A stretch of DNA of 64,000 nt from Acinetobacter harbinensis (lineage in GTDB: Bacteria > Pseudomonadota > Gammaproteobacteria > Pseudomonadales > Moraxellaceae), in the NCBI RefSeq assembly GCF_000816495.1, contig NZ_JXBK01000001.1:2422512-2486511 (forward strand), in the 5' to 3' direction. Positions 46,986 through 57,359 of the stretch are shown piece after piece. Position 1 is the stretch's first letter, and every line of letters begins with the position of its first letter. The notes under the pieces are model-generated. The model worked only from the letters and a program-made list of their open reading frames with translations. It was not told the DNA's origin and did no database searches. The position numbers were made by a program, and so were the translations under genes.

Positions 46986-49154
46986 TTAAAATGCTTTAGT
47001 GACGCTTAAACCTGCGCTCCAATTTCGACCATCGGCCGGTTCAAAGAATCGTGAATTGCCATCATTGACAATCACTGAGCCGACATAGTTTTTATCAAAC
47101 AGGTTATCTACACGTGCATAACCACGTAATTTCCAGTCATTGTTTTTCCACACATACCCCACATTTGCTGAGGTCACACTGTAGTTAGGTGCTGTATCGG
47201 AATTGAGATCATCCACATAGATTTTATCCATATAGCGCACATCGACTCCGGCATTCAAGCCTGTTTCTGGTTGCCAACCCAAAGCCACATAGGCCTGATT
47301 TTTAGCGACACCGGGAATATAATTACCCTTAGCTATCGCATTGGCTTTTGGCTTACTTGGATCAACTAAATTCACAATTTCAGGTACAAAGGCATCAAAG
47401 GTTGCATCCAAATAGCTATAACTGGCTTGCGCCGTTAAATCACGCCATACGTTTTTATGCCAAGACAGCTCTACACCTTTACGCAACGTTTTATCCGCAT
47501 TTCGGAAAGTACTACGCCCACCCTCTGTTCCTGCTGAAACGATATCATTCTGCGTTTGGCTTTGGAAAAGAGCCGCAGTGAAATTGCCAAAGTCATTTTC
47601 AGACTTGATGCCCAATTCATAGTTATCGCTGCTTGCAGGTTTTAAATCGAAGTTAATCCCTGATTCACCTGTGACCGGATAAGCCATTTCGGTAAAGGTT
47701 GGGGTTTCAAAACCTTTGGCATAACTGAAATAGCTGCTGAGTTGCGGGCGAATCTGCCACGTCAATGCAGCAGAAGGTAACAGTTTTTGATACGCTTTTT
47801 CACCACTGTCATCGCCATTATTTTTACTAGGGTCAATATTGAATCGAATGTAATGATCTTTGGATTTATAATGCACATTACTATAGCGTAGGCCACTGTC
47901 TAGTCGCCACGTCGGTAAAAATTGCCAAGCAGCTTGTAGATAAGGGTCTAAATTCCATAGGGTATTATTCTCATCACGGCGCAAATTTCCTTTTACGCCA
48001 TACTTGCCATCGCTATCAAAATTTTCATAGCCTTGACGGTCTTCATCCATAAAATCGAGCGCTAAACCCGCTGTGAATCGGGTATTCGGGAGTAAATCTT
48101 TACCTGTCCAGCGCAGATCCGTTCCGTAGAAATTACGACTAAAATCAATCACGCCACCGGCCTGTCGAGGATTAGCTTGAGTCGTTTTGGGAATCGATTG
48201 ATATTGAGTCACTTCACGATGTCCGGCATACACCATGCTGTACAATTCATGCTGATCATTAATCGGTTTTAACCACGTTAGTCCGGTTTGGGTCTGACTA
48301 ATTTCTTTACGTACATCATAAATATTTTTTGCATCATTGACTTGTTTTGGATTGTCTTTCCACTGCTGACGATTCAAACCTTGCGGATCATCGGCATTAA
48401 TATCCACGTGATTGACAATCCAATTCACTTTAGCGCCGTCATCTAAATCCCAAGTCAGTTTGGCATTACTCAACACTTTTTGTGCGGCGCTGTGTTCACG
48501 ATAGCCACCGGTATCAAAATAAGATGAACTGACCACATAACTGGGTTCATTCGCGCTTGATGCACCGCCTTGCAGAATCATATCCGCACGGCCTTTGTGA
48601 TGACTACCGCCAGCATAGCCCAACTCGACAGAATCCCGCCCCTCACCTTGTTTGGTGGTGGTTAAAATCGTGCCGCCTGAAGAGTTACCATACAGCGAGG
48701 AAAATGGCCCACCCAAGACTTCAATATGGTCCAAGCTGCTTAGATCAATATTGGAGGTTTGACCCTGACCATCTGGCATGGTCGCCGGAATACCATCCAC
48801 ATATAAACGAATACCGCGCACGCCAAAGGTCGAGCGCGCACCAAAACCACGCATCGAAATTTGTAAATCTTGTGCGTAATTTTCACGATTATTCAGTTGT
48901 AATCCCGGCACGCCTTTTAAGGTTTCCGAAAGATTAACACCTAAATTATTGTCGTTGTTGTTTTGTTCAACCCGATAGGCCGAAGCTGGCGTTTGCAACC
49001 AATCAGTATCCGTACGTGTGGCTTCAACTTTTAAAGTGGGCAATAAAACGGCTTGTTTTTGTAATTCAGTTGCTGCATATAGATTTTGGCAAATGCATGT
49101 CGTTAAGCACAGTAAGGTCAGATTGACATTTTTGTTGTAATATTTACCTTGCAT
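46986..49154 (-). CDS. TonB-dependent outer-membrane receptor
   Basis: A 722-aa receptor with a signal peptide (about 1-28, CQNLYAA). A TonB-box-like stretch LPTLKVEATR (about 38-47) is followed by a plug domain (about 55-165) with RGFGARSTFGVRGIRLYVDG and SSLYGNSSGG. The 22-strand barrel ends in the terminal Phe of SAGLSVTKAF. PATMPDGQGQTSN suggests the FecA/siderophore branch, but the ligand cannot be named. I found no convincing Fur box upstream. It is followed at 11 bp by an Old Yellow Enzyme gene. Confidence 0.88.
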   Translation of the reverse strand: MQGKYYNKNVNLTLLCLTTCICQNLYAATELQKQAVLLPTLKVEATRTDTDWLQTPASAYRVEQNNNDNNLGVNLSETLKGVPGLQLNNRENYAQDLQISMRGFGARSTFGVRGIRLYVDGIPATMPDGQGQTSNIDLSSLDHIEVLGGPFSSLYGNSSGGTILTTTKQGEGRDSVELGYAGGSHHKGRADMILQGGASSANEPSYVVSSSYFDTGGYREHSAAQKVLSNAKLTWDLDDGAKVNWIVNHVDINADDPQGLNRQQWKDNPKQVNDAKNIYDVRKEISQTQTGLTWLKPINDQHELYSMVYAGHREVTQYQSIPKTTQANPRQAGGVIDFSRNFYGTDLRWTGKDLLPNTRFTAGLALDFMDEDRQGYENFDSDGKYGVKGNLRRDENNTLWNLDPYLQAAWQFLPTWRLDSGLRYSNVHYKSKDHYIRFNIDPSKNNGDDSGEKAYQKLLPSAALTWQIRPQLSSYFSYAKGFETPTFTEMAYPVTGESGINFDLKPASSDNYELGIKSENDFGNFTAALFQSQTQNDIVSAGTEGGRSTFRNADKTLRKGVELSWHKNVWRDLTAQASYSYLDATFDAFVPEIVNLVDPSKPKANAIAKGNYIPGVAKNQAYVALGWQPETGLNAGVDVRYMDKIYVDDLNSDTAPNYSVTSANVGYVWKNNDWKLRGYARVDNLFDKNYVGSVIVNDGNSRFFEPADGRNWSAGLSVTKAF

Positions 49155-49482
49155 AGACTACTCTCTAGGTCATTGTTAAATCCCACTTGGCAGCTTAAAC
49201 CAACTGTTTAGACATCGTCTAGGCCATGACCGCTCATCTATCGGCTCTGCAGCATTTATACAACAAATCAATTAAATAGCGGTTCACTTTTAAAGCACCA
49301 TCCATTTTAATCACCGCGCACAAACTTTTATTTATGCCGCTATCTTCGACGGCTCAAAATCATTTAGATTTAATGATATCTCTGCATCTATAGCCTGTTG
49401 ATTTTTGATTCTGCGCAATAAAACTTGCATTCAGCGCGTGATAACCCAATATTGGTTTTATCTTTGGAGATTACCCCGCCCT
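49155..49482. other. Divergent intergenic region of the TonB receptor and mutM
   Basis: About 330 bp with both promoters. No GATAATGATAATCATTATC-like Fur site, no ORF and no strong hairpin were seen. Confidence 0.45.
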
Positions 49483-50337
49483 ATGCCTGAATTACCTGAA
49501 GTTGAAACCACCAAAAATAGTTTGCTGCCGCTCATTGAACAAAAAGTACTTTCGGTGCAGGTGCATCAAGCCAGTTTACGTTGGCCTATTCCTGCCGATA
49601 TCCAAAAACTGATTGGGCAAAAACTGATTCAATTAACTCGGCGCTCTAAATATATTGTGGCGCAGTTTGAGCAGGACAGTATGTTGTGGCATTTGGGAAT
49701 GTCGGGCAGTTTTAGACTCTGTGACAGCAACACCGAACTGCGTAAACATGATCATTTGATCATTCAGTTTGAGGATGTGCAACTGCGTTATCACGATCCG
49801 CGTCGTTTTGGCTGTATTTTGTGGTTAGACCCACACAGCCAAAGCAAACTGATTGATACGCTTGGCCCCGAACCGCTGACAGAGCTCTTTAATGCCAACT
49901 ATTTATTCGATAAATTTAAAAAGAAAAATGTCGCGGTCAAAGTCGCGCTGATGGACAATCACATGGTGGTTGGGGTCGGCAATATCTATGCCACCGAAAG
50001 CTTATTCAATTTAGGCATTCATCCTGCGCAGCCGGCATCGAGTCTCAGTTTTAAGCACATTGAAAAACTGGTGCTCGAAGTCAAACGGATCTTAAAACAA
50101 GCCATTGACTTGGGCGGCTCGACCTTACGCGACTACACCAATGCCGCCGGTGAAAATGGTTATTTCCAACAAACCTTATTGGCTTATGGCCGCGCGGGTG
50201 AAATGTGTGTGAACTGTGAAACCACGTTAGAAAATTTAAAGCTTGGACAACGTGCCAGTGTGTTTTGTCCGCAGTGTCAGCCATTAAAAAACGTTAAAAT
50301 AGCCAGCAAGACTCCCTCTACAGAGAACAAAGCATGA
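49483..50337 (+). CDS. mutM: Formamidopyrimidine-DNA glycosylase
   Basis: A 284-aa base-excision repair enzyme that removes 8-oxoguanine and Fapy lesions. The start at 49483 gives MPELPEVETTK, exposing the catalytic Pro (after Met removal) and Glu. A further 26 open codons upstream are not used. The helix-two-turn-helix region VGVGNIYATESLF (about 166-178) and the C-terminal zinc finger CVNCE...CPQC (about 244-266) are intact, although the zinc finger is followed by a tail of about 15 residues. GGAG lies 13 nt before the ATG. ppiC overlaps the stop by four bases. Confidence 0.95.
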   Translation: MPELPEVETTKNSLLPLIEQKVLSVQVHQASLRWPIPADIQKLIGQKLIQLTRRSKYIVAQFEQDSMLWHLGMSGSFRLCDSNTELRKHDHLIIQFEDVQLRYHDPRRFGCILWLDPHSQSKLIDTLGPEPLTELFNANYLFDKFKKKNVAVKVALMDNHMVVGVGNIYATESLFNLGIHPAQPASSLSFKHIEKLVLEVKRILKQAIDLGGSTLRDYTNAAGENGYFQQTLLAYGRAGEMCVNCETTLENLKLGQRASVFCPQCQPLKNVKIASKTPSTENKA

Positions 50338-50615
50338 AATCGGCCATTGTGCGTCATATTTTAGTGAAAGATAAAGAGTTGGCTGAACAGCTGAAAAAGA
50401 AAATTAAAGCTGGGGCAGATTTTGCCAAACTGGCCAAACAGCATTCCACCTGCCCTTCAGGTAAAAAAGGGGGTGAATTAGGGGATATTAAAAAAGGTCA
50501 ATTGGTCGGCCCGATTGATAAAGCCGTATTTACCTTGGCAGAACGTGAATTGCACGGCCCGATTAAAAGTCAATTTGGTTGGCATTTACTGGAAATTAAA
50601 TTCCGTATGGATTAA
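50334..50615 (+). CDS. ppiC: Parvulin-type peptidyl-prolyl isomerase PpiC
   Basis: A single-domain 93-aa parvulin without signal peptide, so cytoplasmic. VRHILVKDKELAEQL, FAKLAKQHSTCPSGKKGGEL, the hydrophobic GDIKKGQLVGPIDKAVF and the C-terminal SQFGWHLLEI are the usual active-site elements. It accelerates cis-trans isomerisation of X-Pro bonds. The ATG overlaps the mutM stop (ATGA), so translation is coupled. Confidence 0.93.
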   Translation: MKSAIVRHILVKDKELAEQLKKKIKAGADFAKLAKQHSTCPSGKKGGELGDIKKGQLVGPIDKAVFTLAERELHGPIKSQFGWHLLEIKFRMD

Positions 50616-50663
50616 AAAACTTCTGCTGGTTTTTATCGTGTTTGATCAGAAATTTCATTCATA

Positions 50664-50691
50664 AAAAACGGCGCACACAGCGCCATTTTTT
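50664..50691. terminator. Bidirectional terminator between ppiC and mscL
   Basis: GGCGC/GCGCC (50670-50684) with an ACACA loop is flanked by six A and six T residues. Confidence 0.8.
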
Positions 50692-50703
50692 GATTTTTAA
50701 ACG

Positions 50704-51141
50704 TTAAATCCGTGGACGATTTTTCAATTCATCACGAATTTCACGCAGCAACTCAATATCTGCGGGTGTGGCTAAAGGCTCTACCACAGGCTCTTCTTTT
50801 TTACGTAAACGATTCATAAATTTAACCAGCAGAAAAACCACCCATGCCAGAATCAGGAAATTTAAGAACACTGTTAAAAAGTTACCGTAGGTTAAAACAT
50901 TCACGCCTGCTTTTTGTAAAGCATCTAAAGATTGTAAGTTTTCAGGATTACGTCCTAAGATAAAAAATTTCTGGGTAAAATCGACGCCACCACCGGTAAT
51001 CACCGAAATTAACGGCATAATAATATCTTTAACCAATGAATCAATGATTTTACTAAAAGCACCACCAATGATGACACCAATGGCCAAATCCATCATATTG
51101 CCTTTAATGGCAAATTCTCTAAATTCTTGCGCAATACTCAT
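50704..51141 (-). CDS. mscL: Large-conductance mechanosensitive channel MscL
   Basis: A 145-aa homopentameric channel that releases solutes during hypo-osmotic shock. [20 protein letters not shown] (1-20) is the conserved N-terminal helix, TM1 is [20 protein letters not shown]2 is [19 protein letters not shown], and the charged C-terminal bundle follows. The frame is open eight codons upstream. The ATG at 51141 has GGAGAAACAG before it. Confidence 0.96.
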   Translation of the reverse strand: MSIAQEFREFAIKGNMMDLAIGVIIGGAFSKIIDSLVKDIIMPLISVITGGGVDFTQKFFILGRNPENLQSLDALQKAGVNVLTYGNFLTVFLNFLILAWVVFLLVKFMNRLRKKEEPVVEPLATPADIELLREIRDELKNRPRI

Positions 51142-51296
51142 CTGTTTCTCCAGTTTGAGGTTCAATATTTTTTTATTTAAGTCAGATTTAAATCACCACT
51201 CATCTTGAACGCCAAAATGAGAACTGGTGCAAACTTATGCCTACTTTACTGATAATTATTGTATTTGAATATATCGAGCTGCCAATCTTCAACAAA

Positions 51297-51330
51297 AAAA
51301 AGTGCCATCAATTAATTGATGGCACTTTTT
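51297..51330 (-). terminator. typA terminator
   Basis: A 13-bp perfect inverted repeat AGTGCCATCAATT/AATTGATGGCACT is flanked by A and T runs, 35 bp after the typA stop. Confidence 0.88.
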
Positions 51331-51364
51331 GAATCAATATCGTCGGGATTAATAATTTTTTAAA

Positions 51365-53200
51365 TTATTTACCACGGTTACGTTTACGATCAGTTTCAGT
51401 CAACCAACGTTTACGAATACGAATCGATTTAGGGGTAACTTCAACCAATTCATCATCTTCAACAAACTCAAGCGCTTGTTCAAGGGTAAATTTAATGGCT
51501 GGCGTTAAAGTTAAAGCTTCATCCGTACCAGATGCACGCATGTTGGTTAACTGTTTCGCTTTTGTTGGGTTCACAGTCATGTCGTCAGAACGTGAGTTCA
51601 TACCCACAATCATACCTTCATACACTTCTAACTGTGGTTCAGCAAATAGACGACCACGGTCTTGTAAAGTGAACAATGCAAACGCTAAGCAAGTACCGTT
51701 AACCATTGAAACCAATACACCGTTTTGACGTTTCGCAACAGTACCGGCTTTAGCAGGACCATAATGCGAGAAGCTTGAAGTCATAATACCAGTACCAGAG
51801 GTAATGGTTAAGAATTCAGAACGGAAACCGATTAGACCACGTGAAGGAACAGTTGCTTCAATACGGATGCGGCCTTTGCCGTCTAATTCCATATTGGTCA
51901 TCTCGCCTTTACGGAAACCCATTTGTTCCATGATTGAACCTTGATGTTGTTCTTCAACGTCAAAGTTTACAATTTCATATGGCTCTTGTTTTTCGCCATC
52001 AATTTCTTTCATGATTACTTCAGGACGAGATACACCCATCTCGAAGCCTTCACGGCGCATGTTCTCAATCAGAACAGACAAATGAAGCTCACCACGACCA
52101 GATACTTTGAAACGATCAGGAGATTCAGTGTCTTCAACGCGTAAAGCCACGTTATGAATTAATTCACGATCTAAACGTTCACGAATGTTACGTGAAGTTA
52201 CAAATTTACCTTCGCGACCAGCAAATGGCGAGTTGTTGACTTGGAAAGTCATCGACACTGTTGGCTCATCTACAGATAAAGGTTCCATTGCTTCAACATT
52301 TTTCGGATCACAAATGGTGTCTGAAATGTTCAGTGCATCAAGACCTGTAATACAGATGATGTCACCTGCAGAAGCATCTTCAATATCTACACGTTCAAGA
52401 CCATGGTAACCCATGATTTTTAAGATACGGCCATTACGTGTTTTGCCATCTTTATCGATAACAGTTACTGGCGTATTGGTTTTAACTGAACCACGTTGAA
52501 TACGACCAATACCAATAACACCGACGAAATTATTATAATCAAGTGATGAAATTTGCATTTGGAAAGGACCGTCAACGTCAACCTTTGGCGGTTCAACAAT
52601 ATCAACAATCGTTTCAAACAATGGCGTCATATCTGGCGCTAAGTTATCAACTGAAAGACCCGCAATACCGTTTAAGCCTGAAGCATAAACCACTGGGAAA
52701 TCTAACTGTTCGTCAGTTGCACCAAGATTATCAAACAAATCAAATACTTGATCCATAACCCAATCAGGACGTGCGCCCGGACGGTCAACTTTGTTCAATA
52801 CAACGATTGGCTTTAAACCGCGTGCAAACGCTTTAGACGTTACAAAGCGAGTTTGTGGCATTGGACCGTCTTGTGAGTCTACAAGAAGTAATACACAGTC
52901 AACCATCGACATTACACGTTCAACTTCACCACCGAAGTCAGCATGTCCCGGGGTGTCGACGATGTTAATGCGGTATTCAGTGTCGGTACGTTTATCTAAC
53001 CATTTAATTGCAGTATTTTTTGCAAGGATAGTAATACCGCGCTCTGACTCTAGCGCATTCGAATCCATGACACGCTCAATCTCGCCCGCACGATCACCGA
53101 GAGCACCTGATTGTTGCAAAAGTTTATCTACAAGAGTGGTTTTACCATGGTCAACGTGCGCAATAATGGCAATATTGCGGAGTGTTTTAATATCTGACAT
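51365..53200 (-). CDS. typA: Ribosome-associated translational GTPase TypA/BipA
   Basis: A 611-aa EF-G-related GTPase that helps 50S assembly and growth at low temperature or under stress. G1 AHVDHGKTT (about 14-22), switch I RGITILAKNTAI, G3 DTPGHADFGGEVERV, G4 NKVDRPGARP and the TypA-specific C-terminal domain (VTPKSIRIRKRWL) are complete. The length is normal. It is divergent from the purine permease gene. Confidence 0.97.
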   Translation of the reverse strand: MSDIKTLRNIAIIAHVDHGKTTLVDKLLQQSGALGDRAGEIERVMDSNALESERGITILAKNTAIKWLDKRTDTEYRINIVDTPGHADFGGEVERVMSMVDCVLLLVDSQDGPMPQTRFVTSKAFARGLKPIVVLNKVDRPGARPDWVMDQVFDLFDNLGATDEQLDFPVVYASGLNGIAGLSVDNLAPDMTPLFETIVDIVEPPKVDVDGPFQMQISSLDYNNFVGVIGIGRIQRGSVKTNTPVTVIDKDGKTRNGRILKIMGYHGLERVDIEDASAGDIICITGLDALNISDTICDPKNVEAMEPLSVDEPTVSMTFQVNNSPFAGREGKFVTSRNIRERLDRELIHNVALRVEDTESPDRFKVSGRGELHLSVLIENMRREGFEMGVSRPEVIMKEIDGEKQEPYEIVNFDVEEQHQGSIMEQMGFRKGEMTNMELDGKGRIRIEATVPSRGLIGFRSEFLTITSGTGIMTSSFSHYGPAKAGTVAKRQNGVLVSMVNGTCLAFALFTLQDRGRLFAEPQLEVYEGMIVGMNSRSDDMTVNPTKAKQLTNMRASGTDEALTLTPAIKFTLEQALEFVEDDELVEVTPKSIRIRKRWLTETDRKRNRGK

Positions 53201-53373
53201 GTAAATTCGATACGCTATAAATTTGAAGCCAAATTATACAGAAAATTAGAAACTTTTAGTAGTCACTGTTCATCCTCAGTTACAAGTTTTTTTAACAATT
53301 GCATGGTTTTTTCGTTTGTAATGTCCTGTAACTCGATTAGAATAACCGCAAATTGCTGCTGTACCTGTCTTAC

Positions 53374-54744
53374 ATGTCTGATTTAAAGAATTCTCCAGAG
53401 CATCAAGATCGCCTCGATTTAGTCTACGGATTAAACGATCGTCCTCAACCATTCATCGCTTTTTTAGCTGCCTTGCAACATTTGCTTGCCATTATTGTGC
53501 CGATTGTCACACCCGGCCTCCTGATTTGTTTAGCGCTGGGCGTGTCAAAACAAGACACCAACATGATTTTATCCATGTCTTTGGTGATCTCCGGTATTGC
53601 TACTTTTCTGCAATGTAAAAAGGTTGGCCCTTTTGGTGCCGGCTTACTCATTGTACAAGGCACCAGTTTTAACTTTATTGGCCCGATCATTGGTATTGGC
53701 TCGGCGATGGTCGCGGCCGGTACACCAGTTGAAGCGGTAATGGCCTCTATTTTTGGGGTGGTGATTGCCGGTTCATTTATTGAAATGGGCGTATCGCGTA
53801 TTTTGCCTTGGGTAAAAAAGCTGATTACGCCATTGGTCACCGGCATTGTGGTGCTGCTGATTGGTCTAACCTTAATTAAGGAAGGCCTGATTAGTATGGG
53901 CGGTGGTTATCAAGCCATGGGCGATAAAACCTTTGCCAGTACCGATAACCTGATCATGTCCTGTACGGTTTTGGCCATTATTGTGCTGCTCAATCGTGCA
54001 CGCGTAACGTGGATTAAAAGCTCAGCGATTTTGATTGCCTTAATTATTGGCTATACCTTGGCCGGTTTTATGGGTTATCTGGATTTTTCTGGCTTAAAAG
54101 ATGCCCCAATTGTTCAAATTCCAACGCCGATGCATTTTGGTCTGAGCTTCTCTTGGAGTTTATTTATCCCAATGGCCTTTATTTATCTGGTGACCTCACT
54201 TGAGGCCATTGGTGATATTACCGCCACATCAAAACTGTCGAATCAAGCGGTTGATGGACCACAATGGATGGAACGTATTAAAGGTGGTGTATTGGTCAAT
54301 GGTGCTAATTCGTTCTTGGCGGGTATTTTTAATACTTTTCCCAGCTCCGTCTTTGCCCAAAACAATGGCGTGATTCAATTGACCGGTGTGGCAAGTCGTT
54401 ACGTCGGCATTTGGATTGCAGCATTACTGGTGATTTTAGGTTTATTTCCTGCTGTGGCAGGTGTAATTCAAGCCGTGCCTCAAGCGGTGCTGGGCGGTGC
54501 AGTTATGGTGATGTTTGGTGCAGTGGCCGCCTCTGGTATTAATATCCTTTCTGGTGTACAACTAGACCGCCGCGCTTTACTGATTATTGCAATTTCCCTA
54601 GGCTTGGGCTTAGGCGTTGCGCAAGTACCGCAAATACTTGAACATCTCCCTGAATTATTCCGTAATATTTTCAGTTCAGGTGTGGCAACAGGTGGTATTG
54701 CAGCATTGTTATTAAATATTATTCTTCCAGAGTCGAAGAAATAA
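53374..54744 (+). CDS. NCS2-family purine/xanthine permease
   Basis: A 456-aa nucleobase:cation symporter with about 14 membrane segments. The NCS2 hallmarks are FLAALQHLLAIIVPIVTPGL (about 28-47), the substrate motif QGTSFNFIGPIIGIGSAM and the PSSVFAQNNGVIQLTGVASR region before the late helices. The pattern is closer to XanP-type xanthine/uric acid carriers than to UraA. The frame is open seven codons upstream from a TTG. MSDLKN at 53374 is the likely start, although its ribosome binding site is weak. Confidence 0.85.
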   Translation: MSDLKNSPEHQDRLDLVYGLNDRPQPFIAFLAALQHLLAIIVPIVTPGLLICLALGVSKQDTNMILSMSLVISGIATFLQCKKVGPFGAGLLIVQGTSFNFIGPIIGIGSAMVAAGTPVEAVMASIFGVVIAGSFIEMGVSRILPWVKKLITPLVTGIVVLLIGLTLIKEGLISMGGGYQAMGDKTFASTDNLIMSCTVLAIIVLLNRARVTWIKSSAILIALIIGYTLAGFMGYLDFSGLKDAPIVQIPTPMHFGLSFSWSLFIPMAFIYLVTSLEAIGDITATSKLSNQAVDGPQWMERIKGGVLVNGANSFLAGIFNTFPSSVFAQNNGVIQLTGVASRYVGIWIAALLVILGLFPAVAGVIQAVPQAVLGGAVMVMFGAVAASGINILSGVQLDRRALLIIAISLGLGLGVAQVPQILEHLPELFRNIFSSGVATGGIAALLLNIILPESKK

Positions 54745-54809
54745 TTTCATTTCAGCACCAATTCTGCCCAGCATTGTCTGGGCAGAATTGTTCAATGACG
54801 AGATAAAAA

Positions 54810-55844
54810 ATGGATCCGAGAAGTGAAGTTGTCATTCGACAGCACGAATATTTATCTGGACGCGTACTGTTGGTGAATGCACCGACAGATGACTTAGTCG
54901 CCAATTTAGCCGCCAACATCACGCCATCATTATGGACATGGGATTATAATGAGCTGCAATATTTTCAAACGCAGCAAGCCAATGTACATTTTGGAGTCGA
55001 TCTACCTGAAGGTGATTTTGACCAAGCCATTATTTTTGTCCCCAAGTCCAAAGAACTACTCAACTACTTACTGCACAATGTGGTCAGTCGCTTAAGCGTA
55101 GGTGCATCTGTTTTCTTGGTCGGTGAGAAAAAAGCCGGGGTAGAACGTGCAGCTAAACAACTATTGCCGTTTGGTAAAGCCTGTAAATTAGATAGCGCGC
55201 GTCACTGTCAAATGTGGCAAATGAGCATTGCAGCCAATGTAAACGCCAAACCTTTGGCCGATTGGGCACAGCACTACACCGTTGCCACGCCAGAAGGTGA
55301 ATTAACCATTTGCGCCCTACCGGGTGTCTTTAGTCAAAATCGCTTAGATATAGGTACTGCGGTATTGCTGCCTTTTTTATCACAAGTGACCTCCGGTAAA
55401 ATTGCTGACTTTGGCTGTGGCGCAGGGGTTATCAGTGCCTATTTAGCCAAATTAAATCCGCAAAACCGAATTTTCGCGATGGATGTCGATGCCTTTGCTT
55501 TGGCTTCTACCCATCTGACTTTTGAAAAAAATAATCTCTCCCCTGAGCAACTGGAAATTTCTGCGGTTACGGGTATTGAAGATGCACCACTGTTCTTACA
55601 TGCCATTGTCAGTAATCCACCTTTTCATCAAGGGATTCACACCAATTACAACGCCAGTGAAAATTTATGTAAAACCTCACGCCGTCATTTAAAATCGGGT
55701 GGTGAATTGTGGATGGTTTCAAATCGCTTTTTAAATTATCCATTATTAATTGAGCAGAATTTTGGTCAATGTAGCGTTAAAGCAGATCAACAAGGCTTTA
55801 AGGTACTGTTTGCCAAGACGCAAAAAAAACTTAAGGAACAATGA
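54810..55844 (+). CDS. rsmC: 16S rRNA (guanine1207-N2)-methyltransferase RsmC
   Basis: A 344-aa SAM-dependent methyltransferase. Residues about 1-160 form the RsmC N-terminal domain. The catalytic Rossmann domain has motif [16 protein letters not shown] (about 195-209), [11 protein letters not shown] and the amino-methylase motif NPPFHQG (about 270-276). The DIGTAVLLP segment just before motif I also fits. Its stop codon overlaps the start of the lysP-like gene by one base. Confidence 0.92.
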   Translation: MDPRSEVVIRQHEYLSGRVLLVNAPTDDLVANLAANITPSLWTWDYNELQYFQTQQANVHFGVDLPEGDFDQAIIFVPKSKELLNYLLHNVVSRLSVGASVFLVGEKKAGVERAAKQLLPFGKACKLDSARHCQMWQMSIAANVNAKPLADWAQHYTVATPEGELTICALPGVFSQNRLDIGTAVLLPFLSQVTSGKIADFGCGAGVISAYLAKLNPQNRIFAMDVDAFALASTHLTFEKNNLSPEQLEISAVTGIEDAPLFLHAIVSNPPFHQGIHTNYNASENLCKTSRRHLKSGGELWMVSNRFLNYPLLIEQNFGQCSVKADQQGFKVLFAKTQKKLKEQ

Positions 55845-57313
55845 TGAGCGAAGCAAATCAACCAATGCATCTCCAGCGTAAGCTGGGTGCACGCCATCTA
55901 AATATGATTGCCATTGGTGGCTCGATTGGGACAGGTTTATTTTTGGCATCCGGTGCAACCATTGCCAATGCAGGTCCAGGCGGTGCATTATTGGCCTATG
56001 CGTTAATTGGCTTAATGATTTATTTCTTAATGACCAGCTTAGGCGAATTGGCTACACACAACCCTACTTCTGGTGCATTTTTCACCTATGGTACCAAATA
56101 TGTAGAAAGTGGTTTTGGCTTTGCTTTAGGCTGGAACTATTGGTACAACTGGGCCATTACCGTGGCCTTTGAGTTGGTTGCGGTACAGTTCATTATGAAA
56201 TTCTGGTTTCCCGATATTCCGGGATTCTACTGGAGCGCCCTCTTCCTTGGCATTATCTTTGCGATTAACTCACTGACGGTCAAAGGCTTCGGGGAAACTG
56301 AATTCCTATTTTCGCTGGTAAAAGTCATTGCCATTATTATCTTTATTATTATTGGTATCGCCATGATTGGGAAAATCATGCTGACACCGAATATGGTGAC
56401 TTTTTCTAACTGGACCAAAGGTGATGCACCTTTTGTTGGTGGTTTACAGGCCATGATTGGTGTGGCGATGATTGCCGGATTCTCTTTTCAAGGCACCGAG
56501 ATGGTGGGCGTTGCTGCAGGTGAATCAAAAAATCCCAAGAAAACTATTCCGGTTGCAATTAAGCAAATTTTCTGGCGAATCTTACTGTTCTATATTGTTT
56601 GTATCTTCATTATTGGCACCTTGGTGGCCTATGATGATCCGCGCCTACTACAAGCTGCGGCAAGTGACAATATCACCCTTTCGCCTTTTACCTTGCTGTA
56701 TGAAAAAGCCGGTTTTGCTTTTGCGGCCAGTTTAATGAACGCGGTGATCTTAACGGCTATTTTATCTGCCGGTAACTCAGGGATGTATTCATCCACCCGA
56801 ATGCTGTTTGATATGGCGCGTGAAGGACGGGCACCAAAATGGTTTGCCAAACTTGATCCACGCGGTGTACCGATGAACGCACTGTATGCCACCACTGCTG
56901 TTGCTGCACTCTGCTTTTTAACCACTTTTATTGGTGAACAGCAAGTGTTTAACTGGCTACTGAATATGTCGGGTATGTGCGGTTTTATTGTGTGGCTCGG
57001 CATTGCCATTTCACACTATCGCTTCCGTAAAGGTTATTTAGCGCAAGGCTATAAATTAAAAGACTTGGCGTATACGGCAAAATTCTTCCCCTTCGCCCCA
57101 TGGTTTGCCTTTATTTTATGTTCGGTGATTATTTTAGGACAGAATTATGAAGCGCTGATTGGCGGTCGAATTGATTGGTTAGGCTTACTCTCAACCTATA
57201 TCAGCATTCCCTTGTTCTTGGTAATTTGGTTGGGTTATAAATGGAAACATAAATCCAAACTGATTCCTTATGCAGAGATGGATGTACAACCGGTCAACGT
57301 CGAACGGGATTGA
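55844..57313 (+). CDS. lysP: LysP-like lysine/amino acid:H+ permease
   Basis: A 489-aa APC-superfamily transporter with 12 membrane helices. LGARHLNMIAIGGSIGTGLF, NAGPGGALLAYALIGL and GFGFALGWNYWYNWA match the E. coli LysP pattern closely, so lysine is the likely substrate. Two ATG codons are adjacent. I use the second (55844) because AAGGA is 6 nt away rather than 3. It overlaps the rsmC stop (TGATG), so the genes are translationally linked although functionally unrelated. Confidence 0.85.
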   Translation: MSEANQPMHLQRKLGARHLNMIAIGGSIGTGLFLASGATIANAGPGGALLAYALIGLMIYFLMTSLGELATHNPTSGAFFTYGTKYVESGFGFALGWNYWYNWAITVAFELVAVQFIMKFWFPDIPGFYWSALFLGIIFAINSLTVKGFGETEFLFSLVKVIAIIIFIIIGIAMIGKIMLTPNMVTFSNWTKGDAPFVGGLQAMIGVAMIAGFSFQGTEMVGVAAGESKNPKKTIPVAIKQIFWRILLFYIVCIFIIGTLVAYDDPRLLQAAASDNITLSPFTLLYEKAGFAFAASLMNAVILTAILSAGNSGMYSSTRMLFDMAREGRAPKWFAKLDPRGVPMNALYATTAVAALCFLTTFIGEQQVFNWLLNMSGMCGFIVWLGIAISHYRFRKGYLAQGYKLKDLAYTAKFFPFAPWFAFILCSVIILGQNYEALIGGRIDWLGLLSTYISIPLFLVIWLGYKWKHKSKLIPYAEMDVQPVNVERD

Positions 57314-57330
57314 TTATTCAGTTTCATAAA

Positions 57331-57355
57331 AAAACAGCTTTCGGGCTGTTTTTTT
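57331..57355 (+). terminator. rsmC-lysP terminator
   Basis: ACAGCT/GGCTGT encloses a TTCG tetraloop (57334-57349) and is flanked by A and T runs, 20 bp after the lysP stop. Confidence 0.85.
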
Positions 57356-57359
57356 ATGG

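Noticed and set aside
49155-49482. Fur box upstream of the TonB-dependent receptor
   Set aside because: No sequence close to the 19-bp Fur consensus or to hexamer repeats was found by eye.
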